DNA from: Verrucomicrobiia bacterium
GTDB taxonomy: Bacteria; Verrucomicrobiota; Verrucomicrobiia; Limisphaerales; Palsa-1400
DNA length: 6,409 bases
Assembly: GCA_025934545.1 (NCBI GenBank)
Contig: JAICXV010000140.1
Coordinates: 1-6,409, forward strand
Direction: 5' to 3'
Shown: one piece after another, positions 1 to 5,149 of the stretch
How positions within the stretch are numbered: position 1 is the stretch's first letter
Layout: the number at the start of each line of letters is the position of its first letter
Translations under genes and position numbers: made by a program
Notes under the pieces: model-generated
Told to the model about the DNA's origin: nothing
Seen by the model: only the letters and a program-made list of their open reading frames with translations
Databases searched by the model: none

Positions 1-2
1 AA

Positions 3-713
3 CTCACCAAGCAAACCGGCCTGCTTCCTTCCCGCGCCGAACAAGCACTCGGCGAACTGGTCGCAAACGGTCTCGTCACCGCCGACAGTTTCGAAGGTCT
101 GCGCGCAATGCTGATTCCTTCAGAGAAAAAAATTCCTTTTGCCGACACCCAACGGGTTCGCCATCACAAAAGCGTCACAAGCGTCGAATTCGCCGGACGT
201 TGGTCGCTACTCAATCGCCCAATCGAACCAAATCGCGATGAGGCCATCGAAGTATTTGCGCGAACTCTGCTGCGCCGATACGGTGTGGTTTTCCGTCGCA
301 TGATCGAACGCGAATCGCTGGACGTTTCGTGGTTTGAACTTGGCCGAATGTATCGCCGGCTCGAAGCACGCGGGGAAATTCGGGGCGGCTATTTCGTCAG
401 CGGTGTTAGCGGTGAACAATTCGCGTTGCCTGAAGCAATTGGCCTCCTGCGTTCGATGCGAAAAAATCCGGCGCGCGGCGAACTGATCGCCATCAGCGGC
501 GCCGATCCGCTAAACCTTGCCGGAATTCTCTCGCCCGGGCCGAAAGTCACGGCGATCACTGCGGCCAGAATTCTCCTTCGCGACGGCGTCCCAATCGCCG
601 CAATGGAAGGTGGAAATGTGATGATGTTTGATCCCGAAGTTGCGCCTCAAGAAATTGAGCGCGCCTTGAAAGTTGGAAGTCTGCCGCTGGCGCTGCGGCC
701 TTATTACGCCTAG
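3..713 (+). CDS. lhr: Lhr-type ATP-dependent helicase, C-terminal fragment
   Basis: The frame is open from the first bases of the window, so the gene starts upstream; 236 residues and the TAG stop (711-713) are seen. The ATG at 108 lies inside this frame and is not the real start. The visible part matches the C-terminal region of Lhr-family large helicases. Family-like blocks seen in order are GRWSLL, RRYGVVFRRMIERES, a MYRRLEARGEIRGGYFVSG block followed by SGEQFALPEA, then GADPLNLAGILSPG and RDGVPIAAMEGG. Lhr proteins are about 1,400-1,600 residues with a 3'-5' DNA-translocating helicase core at the N-terminus, none of which lies in the window; the C-terminal extension is built of winged-helix modules and, in E. 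coli Lhr, has been linked to DNA glycosylase activity. The role is probably DNA repair in the cytoplasm. The helicase core itself cannot be judged here. The gene converges on the sigma operon and shares its stop-codon bases with it. Confidence 0.88.
   Translation, partial: LTKQTGLLPSRAEQALGELVANGLVTADSFEGLRAMLIPSEKKIPFADTQRVRHHKSVTSVEFAGRWSLLNRPIEPNRDEAIEVFARTLLRRYGVVFRRMIERESLDVSWFELGRMYRRLEARGEIRGGYFVSGVSGEQFALPEAIGLLRSMRKNPARGELIAISGADPLNLAGILSPGPKVTAITAARILLRDGVPIAAMEGGNVMMFDPEVAPQEIERALKVGSLPLALRPYYA
710..713. other. Shared CTAG: convergent stop codons overlap
   Basis: The palindrome CTAG supplies the TAG stop of the Lhr gene on the plus strand (711-713) and the TAG stop of the small secreted protein on the minus strand (complement of 710-712). 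The two convergent genes therefore meet with no intergenic DNA. Any terminator for either transcript must lie inside the opposing coding region, and read-through would produce antisense RNA. Confidence 0.9.
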
Positions 714-1183
714 CGTTTCGTCGTCGCCGCTGCCGGTGTCGCGCCGCTCGATCCGGATTTGGTGCGCATCACCACAAACCACGCGGAGTTATTTTTGTCA
801 TTGCCGCCAAGCGTAAACCATTTGCCCGGCGCGAGGGAATGTTCGCCATGACTGACTTGTTTGCCCTTGCCGATGCAAGACACCTCGATGCGATTACTGC
901 CGAGGTTCTTGACGTCCAACTTGCACTTGTCACTCATCTGCAGCGTGCCGGTCTTGTTGTGTGCGATGGAAACTTCTTTAGTGTTGATCTCGTAATAATT
1001 GTTCCACTTGAAAATCCGATGCAGGTCAGCAGAAAGCTTCGGATCTTTCACAACTGTGTGTTGCACTTTATTTGTCGGCTCGTTGCTGCCCCAAATCAGC
1101 TTGGCCTCAAGCTTTAGGTCCGCCGCTTTGACGGTCGCCACCGCGAGGAGCGCGCCCAAAAAAACTACCGCTCTGGACATCAT
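710..1183 (-). CDS. Small secreted protein of unknown function, third gene of sigma operon
   Basis: 157 residues; I do not recognise a named family. It begins with two consecutive ATG codons; the first overlaps the stop of the anti-sigma gene as ATGA. Residues 1-20 look like a Sec signal peptide: a short basic start, a hydrophobic stretch VVFLGALLAVATV, and a likely signal peptidase I site after VKA (residues 18-20). The mature part is about 137 residues, rich in Lys, Asn and alternating beta-type segments, with exactly two cysteines (C87 in SDKCKLDV, C103 in VSCIGKG) that could form one disulfide. Blocks that look structured are KLIWGSNEPTNK (about 29-39), FKWNNYYEIN (58-67) and LGGNDKNNSAWFVV (125-138). 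The last 18 residues are a low-complexity Ser/Ala/Thr tail. No lipobox or second membrane segment is visible. Its place after an ECF sigma and its anti-sigma suggests a periplasmic or surface product that is sensed by, or reports to, that system; this is inference. The coding call is strong, the function unknown. Confidence 0.82.
   Translation of the reverse strand: MMSRAVVFLGALLAVATVKAADLKLEAKLIWGSNEPTNKVQHTVVKDPKLSADLHRIFKWNNYYEINTKEVSIAHNKTGTLQMSDKCKLDVKNLGSNRIEVSCIGKGKQVSHGEHSLAPGKWFTLGGNDKNNSAWFVVMRTKSGSSGATPAAATTKR
1180..1183 (-). promoter_or_regulatory. ATGA stop-start overlap, anti-sigma to third gene
   Basis: On the minus strand the anti-sigma gene ends ATA-TGA and the next gene starts ATG-ATG, so ATGA carries both start and stop. 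No Shine-Dalgarno sequence is visible just upstream, so translation of the third gene probably depends on ribosomes finishing the anti-sigma gene. Confidence 0.75.
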
Positions 1184-1698
1184 ATTACATCGTCACTGTC
1201 GCTCAAATTCTCATCCTGCGCCGGTTGTTCCGTATTGTCCTGCAACCAAACCACCGTCATGCCAGCGGATTGATCGTGAAAAGTCAATGCGCTCATTTCG
1301 TCTGAAGTCGTCGTCACTTCATCTGCGGCGGGCGCAGAAAATTGATTCACCGAAAGCATCGCGACCGCACAAGCAACCGCAACTCCGGCCAGTGGCAACG
1401 CTACGCGGCGGAAAATCGCCAACGGATCCCACGTCGGGGCAGGGGAGACGCGCTTTGTGCCCGCGGCTTCTTCGCGTTCGATTTGCAACCGAATCTTGTT
1501 CCAATAAAACTCGCGCAATTCAGGGAGCGCCACGGTCATTTCATTTCCTGAAACGGCGGCTTTAGTCTGGCGCAATTCCGTCGCCAATGCTTTGGCGTCA
1601 GCGTCGCGTTCGACCAGCTTCGCGATGCTGCGCGACTGCCAGCCAGACAATTCCCCATCTACCCATGCCTGAATCTTCAACTGTAATTCTTCGTTCAT
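1180..1698 (-). CDS. Membrane anti-sigma factor, zinc motif not visible
   Basis: 172 residues from the chosen start MNEELQLK. The frame stays open 30 codons further upstream (to 1788), but that stretch overlaps the end of the sigma gene, whereas the chosen ATG gives an ATGA overlap. Residues 1-50 (LKIQAWVDGELSGWQSRSIAKLVERDADAKALATELR) have the helical layout of anti-sigma N-terminal domains: a short DGEL motif, then a helix with Asp-Ala-Lys-Ala repeats. The HxxxCxxC signature of zinc-binding anti-sigmas is absent; the only Cys is C110, in the membrane. Residues 60-80 are charged and helical. One transmembrane segment spans about 98-117 (RVALPLAGVAVACAVAMLSV). The periplasmic tail of about 55 residues contains ALTFHDQSAGMTVVWLQDN (138-156) and ends strongly acidic (SDSDDVI). 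It is expected to hold the co-transcribed ECF sigma factor at the inner membrane and release it on an envelope signal. Assignment rests on gene order, size and topology more than on sequence signature. Confidence 0.75.
   Translation of the reverse strand: MNEELQLKIQAWVDGELSGWQSRSIAKLVERDADAKALATELRQTKAAVSGNEMTVALPELREFYWNKIRLQIEREEAAGTKRVSPAPTWDPLAIFRRVALPLAGVAVACAVAMLSVNQFSAPAADEVTTTSDEMSALTFHDQSAGMTVVWLQDNTEQPAQDENLSDSDDVI
1695..1698 (-). promoter_or_regulatory. ATGA stop-start overlap, sigma to anti-sigma
   Basis: The sigma gene's TGA stop (complement of 1695-1697) and the anti-sigma ATG (complement of 1696-1698) share ATGA. A purine-rich run, GAGAGCAGAAAGA, lies immediately upstream, inside the sigma gene, and may help re-initiation. 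Coupling would keep sigma and its inhibitor near equal amounts, the usual need of such pairs. Confidence 0.75.
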
Positions 1699-2297
1699 TC
1701 TTTCTGCTCTCTTTTCAAACCTTGCAATAAAGACGCCATTCTGCGGCGCGCATAAAACAATCGCGACATCACCGTCCCAATCGAGCACTTCATCCGTTTC
1801 GCGATCTCTTTATATTCTAACTCTTCAAATTCGTGCAGCACCAGAACCGTCCGATGCTCGTTCGACAACTGGGCCAGCGCGCGATCAATCCGCTGCCTCA
1901 ACTCACCGCGTTCAAGGCCTTCGGTCGGATTCACCGTCACCACCGGCATGTGCCGTTCCACTCCGCCGGATTCTTCATCCATCATTTCGATGGACTCGGC
2001 GCGTTGCCGTTTATGTTTACGCAATTGATCCAGGCACAAGTTGATGACAATTCGCGTCATCCATGTGACGAAACTGGAATCACCCTGGAACTGCACCAAC
2101 CGCTGCCAACCTTTGACCCATGCTTCCTGAGAAAGATCAAGCGCTTCATCTTCGTTACGCATCATGCTAAACGCCCGTGCGTAAATTTTATCGCGATGTC
2201 GCGCCACCAATTCCTCAAAGGCCCCCATATCGCCTTTGCGGGACAACTTCACCAGGTTTTCGTCGGCCATTGCTGACTTGTCCTGATTTGTCGACAT
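1695..2297 (-). CDS. ECF-family RNA polymerase sigma factor
   Basis: 200 residues, the usual size of an ECF (group 4) sigma-70 factor. Region 2 spans about 27-98: FEELVARHRDKIYARAFSMM, then the core-binding/-10 segment EDEALDLSQEAWVKGWQRL, then SSFVTWMTRIVINLCLDQLRK. A linker rich in acidic residues (about 102-128) follows. Region 4 spans about 134-192, with LAQLSNEHRTVLVLHEFEELEYKEIAKRM and the helix-turn-helix end CSIGTVMSRLFYARRRM that reads the -35 element. There is no region 1 or 3, as expected. Two starts are possible. The first ATG (2297) has no ribosome site. Met10 (ATG at 2268-2270) has AGGA ten bases upstream and the family homology begins just after it, so Met10 may be the real start. 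It heads a three-gene operon with its presumed anti-sigma and a secreted protein, and probably drives its own operon, though no clear ECF-type promoter was found upstream. Confidence 0.92.
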   Translation of the reverse strand: MSTNQDKSAMADENLVKLSRKGDMGAFEELVARHRDKIYARAFSMMRNEDEALDLSQEAWVKGWQRLVQFQGDSSFVTWMTRIVINLCLDQLRKHKRQRAESIEMMDEESGGVERHMPVVTVNPTEGLERGELRQRIDRALAQLSNEHRTVLVLHEFEELEYKEIAKRMKCSIGTVMSRLFYARRRMASLLQGLKREQKE

Positions 2298-2378
2298 AAG
2301 ATTGGACGCGTGGATAAGCTAGTTATTCAAGTTGTAGCAGCCAAAGTAATGAGGCTGTAACCCTTTGCAGCTGACGGA

Positions 2379-2405
2379 ATAACAATGCTTCGAAGTCAAT
2401 GCCAA
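2379..2405 (-). promoter_or_regulatory. Weak candidate promoter for the sigma operon
   Basis: On the minus strand, TTGGCA (complement of 2400-2405) is followed after 15 bases by TGTTAT (complement of 2379-2384), about 80 bases before the sigma start. The -35 matches consensus at 5 of 6 and the -10 at 4 of 6, but the spacer is short. It overlaps the edge of the palindromic repeat. An ECF-type AAC...CGTC pair with correct spacing was looked for and not found. Confidence 0.18.
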
Positions 2406-2490
2406 GACGCAACGGCCACAAAGGCTCGCGAAGGAAAAAATATTTTCTTCCACCCTGCGAACCTTAGCGTTCTCAGCGTTTCTGCGTTTG
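2402..2490. repeat. Degenerate palindromic intergenic repeat
   Basis: The centre (2433-2451), GGAAAAAATATTTTCTTCC, is a 19-base palindrome with one mismatched pair. It is flanked by imperfectly complementary arms: GGCTCGCG at 2423-2430 against TGCGAACC at 2456-2463, then further out ACGCAACGGCCACAAAGG against GCGTTCTCAGCGTTTCTGCG, where the matching is loose. The arms carry short degenerate units of the type ACGCAGA / GCGTTTCT spaced about 9-10 bases. From memory, intergenic repeats built of such CGCAGAGA-like units folded round an AT-rich centre are common in Verrucomicrobiota, Planctomycetes and Cyanobacteria; this copy would be a decayed one. It lies 8 bases past the end of hisB and could act as a weak transcript end or RNA-stabilising hairpin, but it is not a classical GC stem plus T-run terminator. 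Confidence 0.6.
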
Positions 2491-2497
2491 AATAGTG

Positions 2498-3160
2498 TCA
2501 CAGTTTCCCCTTTGTGCTTGGAAGTTTTCCAGCAATCCGCGGATCGCGCTGGCAGGCCGCATCGATGGCTCGGCCAAAACATTTAAACAACGCCTCAACT
2601 ACATGGTGCGGCTCGTCGCCGTAGAGAAGTTCAAGATGCAAATTGGCCCGCCCTTCGTTGGCAAAAGCCTGGAAAAATTCCTTCGCCAATCCAAATCGGA
2701 AAGCCGAAGACGTATCCTGTTTTCTCTCTGTTTTAGTCACCGATTTGTAGGAAAAATCCTCGAGCCCGCGCCAAATAAAATGTGGCCGACCACCAAAATC
2801 AATTACACAACGGGCAAGAGTTTCATCCATCGGCACGTACGCTTCGCCGGTAAACGGATTGCGCGGATCAAAACCGGTTCCGTAACGTTTGATTCCTTTT
2901 TTATCTCCCAGCGCGTGCAGAAACGCCTGTCCCAGCGCGAGTCCGCAATCTTCGACCGTGTGATGTGCATCGACATGCAAATCTCCTTTGCATCTGAGTT
3001 GGAGATCGAGCGTCCCATGCTTCGACATCAACGTGAGCATGTGGTCGAAAAAACCGACGCCGGTAGAAATCGAAGACTTCCCGGTCCCATCGATATTCAG
3101 GGACAGAGAAATCTGCGTCTCACTCGTCTCGCGTTTAATGCGCGCCTGCCTCTTTTGCAT
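2498..3160 (-). CDS. hisB: Imidazoleglycerol-phosphate dehydratase with two insertions
   Basis: 220 residues. It dehydrates imidazole-glycerol phosphate to imidazole-acetol phosphate in histidine synthesis (EC 4.2.1.19), in the cytoplasm, with manganese bound between subunits of a large symmetric oligomer. Family motifs are intact: IKRETSETQISLSLNIDGTG (8-27), GVGFFDHML (34-42), GDLHVDAHHTVED (59-71), LGDKKGIKRYG (84-94), VPMDE (109-113), GRP (124-126), LHLELLYG (174-181), DEPHHVVEALFK (182-193) and PSTKG at the end. Probable metal ligands H40, H66, H67, E70, H175, H185, H186 and E189 are all present. Stand-alone bacterial enzymes are usually about 195 residues; the surplus sits in two in-frame insertions, roughly residues 95-106 (GFDPRNPFTG) and about 13 residues between GRP and KEFFQAF (about 137-150, SYKSVTKTERKQD), where the usual VGxFDTEL stretch is not recognisable. 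It is the dehydratase only; there is no phosphatase domain. No other his gene is nearby. No clear ribosome site precedes the ATG, but homology starts within eight residues of it. Confidence 0.93.
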   Translation of the reverse strand: MQKRQARIKRETSETQISLSLNIDGTGKSSISTGVGFFDHMLTLMSKHGTLDLQLRCKGDLHVDAHHTVEDCGLALGQAFLHALGDKKGIKRYGTGFDPRNPFTGEAYVPMDETLARCVIDFGGRPHFIWRGLEDFSYKSVTKTERKQDTSSAFRFGLAKEFFQAFANEGRANLHLELLYGDEPHHVVEALFKCFGRAIDAACQRDPRIAGKLPSTKGKL

Positions 3161-3212
3161 TCGCAGAACTTAAACAGCGTCGCGCGGGAAAACAAACCGT
3201 AATTCCTGAAGA

Positions 3213-3608
3213 TCACTGCGGCTCGGTCCAGACGATGTCGTGAATATCAGCATCCGAGGCTAGGATGTGATCAAGCGCTTGCGTCAGACGAGCCAGTTGT
3301 ATTGTCGCATCGACAGTCTTTAAAAGTTTTTTTACAACCGGAGCCCGCGGCTCTGTGAAACACAAAAATTGATCGTCATTGCCATTTTGGTGACCGCAAC
3401 AAATTGCCAATTTAAAGCCATCATTTTTCACCGGGATGTACCAGCCCCAATCTTCTGGAATGATTTGTTCGGTTGCGATTCCGCGTTCGGCGAGTCGCTG
3501 GACGAGATATTCAGCAAGCCGCTTTCCCCATAAACCGGGATTGATCTGCTCCTCTTCGCCATCGTAGGGCGGGAACTTGGAGCATCGAAACTCAACTTGA
3601 GTCTTCAT
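3213..3608 (-). CDS. Conserved small protein of unknown function
   Basis: 131 residues, probably soluble: no signal peptide or membrane segment. The N-terminal half has FRCSKFPPYDGEEEQINPG (8-26), then a helix GKRLAEYLVQRLAERGI, then EDWGWYIPVKNDGFKLAICCGHQ (52-74). From memory, this combination (a FPPYxGEEEEINPGxWG start followed by EDWGWxxPV) occurs in small conserved hypothetical proteins of many bacteria; I know no assigned function. The central strand block with adjacent cysteines C70-C71 and the FLCFTEPR segment look like a compact alpha/beta fold. The C-terminal 40 residues form a helix (ATIQLARLTQALDHILASD) ending DIHDIVWTEPQ. The gene lies 52 bases before hisB and 62 bases after the glycosidase, all on the same strand, so it could be co-transcribed with either. 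No ribosome binding site is seen. That it is a real gene is well supported; its function is not. Confidence 0.78.
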   Translation of the reverse strand: MKTQVEFRCSKFPPYDGEEEQINPGLWGKRLAEYLVQRLAERGIATEQIIPEDWGWYIPVKNDGFKLAICCGHQNGNDDQFLCFTEPRAPVVKKLLKTVDATIQLARLTQALDHILASDADIHDIVWTEPQ

Positions 3609-3670
3609 TTTGAGATCAGGGAACTATTCGGGGGCGGCGGACTCAATATTAAAGTCGCAACCATTTTGCT

Positions 3671-5023
3671 TTATTGCTTCAACCTCACCACGACAGCCGA
3701 CGCCGGATCCAATTCCAGCGAACATTTGCCACCTGACAGAGGCACCTTCGACCATTTGCCATTCCAATCGGAATCGTTGGAAATGGTCGCGCCGCCGAAA
3801 GTCACACCGCTGTGCGCTGTCACGTTGCCATCCGCCGTTTTTAAAAACATCGCCGAGGCGCCGCTTACTTTAAATCCATCGGTCACGATGGTCACGTTGG
3901 CTCTCGACGCGCTCGGGCCATGCTCCTTGTTGATAACCGTCACAAAACAATTTGTTTCATCACCAACTGCGTAACCAGTGACATTGACGTTATGCGGATT
4001 TTCCACCGTAACCGACTCTGTCGAACCCTGGCTCCCCATTGCAAATGCTCGCATCCCGTAAGCTTTCGGATTCATCTGATAGTGTTTTTGCGCATCGATA
4101 TAAAACGTATCGGTCGGGATCCACTCCGTGTTCTGGAAATTCACACCTGTCGCGCCGTGTTTCGCAAACCAATGCATACAGTCCAACGCCCACAAGGCCG
4201 CGCAATAACTATCGCTCGCATTGGTGATGCCGTGGACGAAGTCATCCAGTTCGGTGATTCGATAGTCTAAGCCTTCTTTCAATACCGGACGACCCACCTG
4301 CTTATACAAGCCGGGATAATTTTCGTGCAACCAGTTCGTCGACAACATCAGATCAACGCCGTGCGGAATATCGATTCCTTTTTTCCGCGAGTTGCCACCG
4401 ATATAAGTATGCTGCGTCACCAATTTGAGCCGTCCCGTGTCTTTGACTTTTTCCATAAACGTCAATGCCAGTGACCGCCCGGCAGCGTCGGGACCGGCAA
4501 ACTGCGCGTCGGGCACGGCGTTCGTCACGTCTTTCACTACGATTCGCCAATCCTCAAAAAACTGTTCGGCTCGTTTGTCGGGTTCGTTGTCGAACGCAAA
4601 ATAGTCGAGCCACGGACGATAATGGTCCCAGACATATTTTGCGGTTTCGCCTGCGCCGGCGGCATGCAGCGAAAAAATCACTTTCAAGTCCGTTGCCTTT
4701 GCGAAAGAAAACAGCGCATCGATGTCATCGTGAGTTAAATTCGGTGTATCACTTTTCGCCGAGCCGGTGGCTCCCATTCGCACGTGTCGGATGCCGGCGT
4801 TTTTAAAAAGCGTGACCATCTGCTTGTTTTCGGCCGAAAATAAATAGCCTTTCATGCCGCGATGATCGCCTTCCTGTGTCCGTGTAAAAATACTGATTCC
4901 GCAAAAATGCGAGTCAATCGAATACCCACGTTTCTCGGTGTCGACCGTCACAGTCACCGACTGCTCAGCAAGCGATTCAAAACCAAAAACTGACAACAAA
5001 AGCACGCATAATAGAGATCGCAT
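3671..5023 (-). CDS. Secreted glycoside hydrolase, GH79-like (clan GH-A)
   Basis: 450 residues. Residues 1-19 form a Sec signal peptide (MRSLLCVLLLSVFGFESLA), with cleavage probably before EQ. The catalytic barrel, about 25-330, has the clan GH-A layout: early strand YSIDSHFCGISIF, a lRxG-type segment AGIRHVRMGATGS (76-88), strand LKVIFSLHAAG (113-123), the acid/base motif FDNEPDKR (E147) at the end of strand 4, and RITELDDF (255-262) with E258 as likely nucleophile. The 111-residue spacing fits GH79 beta-glucuronidase/heparanase-type enzymes, as does a second all-beta domain at about 335-450 (repeated Val/Thr strands, ending ASAVVVRLKQ). The likely substrate is a uronic-acid-containing glycan or glycoside, acting in the periplasm or outside the cell; the exact sugar cannot be read from the sequence. 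Related clan-A families such as GH39 or GH30 remain possible. It is transcribed divergently from the pseudopilin gene, sharing a 126-base upstream region. No ribosome site stands out. Confidence 0.75.
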   Translation of the reverse strand: MRSLLCVLLLSVFGFESLAEQSVTVTVDTEKRGYSIDSHFCGISIFTRTQEGDHRGMKGYLFSAENKQMVTLFKNAGIRHVRMGATGSAKSDTPNLTHDDIDALFSFAKATDLKVIFSLHAAGAGETAKYVWDHYRPWLDYFAFDNEPDKRAEQFFEDWRIVVKDVTNAVPDAQFAGPDAAGRSLALTFMEKVKDTGRLKLVTQHTYIGGNSRKKGIDIPHGVDLMLSTNWLHENYPGLYKQVGRPVLKEGLDYRITELDDFVHGITNASDSYCAALWALDCMHWFAKHGATGVNFQNTEWIPTDTFYIDAQKHYQMNPKAYGMRAFAMGSQGSTESVTVENPHNVNVTGYAVGDETNCFVTVINKEHGPSASRANVTIVTDGFKVSGASAMFLKTADGNVTAHSGVTFGGATISNDSDWNGKWSKVPLSGGKCSLELDPASAVVVRLKQ

Positions 5024-5093
5024 CCAGCTTCTTTACCATCCGCGCGTTTGGCACTCCAATGTTATTTCGAAATCGGCAAAACTCCCAAATTGA

Positions 5094-5122
5094 TTGACTT
5101 GCGAGGTAAACCCGCACATATT
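5094..5122 (+). promoter_or_regulatory. Candidate promoter for the pseudopilin/Ig-like gene pair
   Basis: In the 126-base divergent region, TTGACT (5094-5099, 5 of 6 to the -35 consensus) is followed after exactly 17 bases by CATATT (5117-5122, 4 of 6 to the -10 consensus). A start near 5129 would leave an untranslated leader of about 20 bases before the ATG at 5150. For the divergent glycosidase gene only a weak pair (TTGGGA...18 bases...TAACAT, minus strand) can be proposed. Confidence 0.42.
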
Positions 5123-5149
5123 TTTCCGTAGCCCAAGCAGTCCGATTCT

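Noticed and set aside
999..1565. Plus-strand open frame of 188 codons opposite the anti-sigma and third gene
   Set aside because: Antisense to two genes supported by signal peptide, membrane segment and ATGA overlaps; its own translation is low-complexity Arg/Ser/Pro.
1699..1788. Longer start for the anti-sigma gene
   Set aside because: It would add 30 residues overlapping the sigma factor's region 4 codons; the residues are not anti-sigma-like, and the ATG at 1698 gives the standard ATGA overlap.
1833..2276. Plus-strand open frame opposite the sigma factor
   Set aside because: The minus strand encodes a clear ECF sigma factor; this translation, rich in His, Gln and Phe, is a typical complement artefact.
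2298..2330. ECF-type autoregulatory promoter (AAC...CGTC) before the sigma gene
   Set aside because: CAACTT and CGTC do occur, but the spacing (about 20 or more bases) is too long for known ECF promoters.
2433..2451. Palindrome as a classical rho-independent terminator for hisB
   Set aside because: The stem is AT-rich and there is no T-run directly after a GC-rich stem on the minus strand; kept only as a repeat.
2319..2582. Minus-strand frame of 87 codons covering the hisB-sigma gap
   Set aside because: It overlaps the end of hisB in another frame, and its middle is a translation of the palindromic repeat (RRNAENAK-type), a known source of false small genes.
2711..2878. Frameshift or pseudogene explanation for the extra HisB residues
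   Set aside because: Reading frame and all motifs before, between and after both insertions are intact, so two compensating errors are unlikely.
2495..3202. Plus-strand open frame of 235 codons opposite hisB
   Set aside because: It lies fully antisense to a strongly recognised enzyme, has no domain-like sequence and is rich in Arg/Ser/Phe, as shadow frames are.
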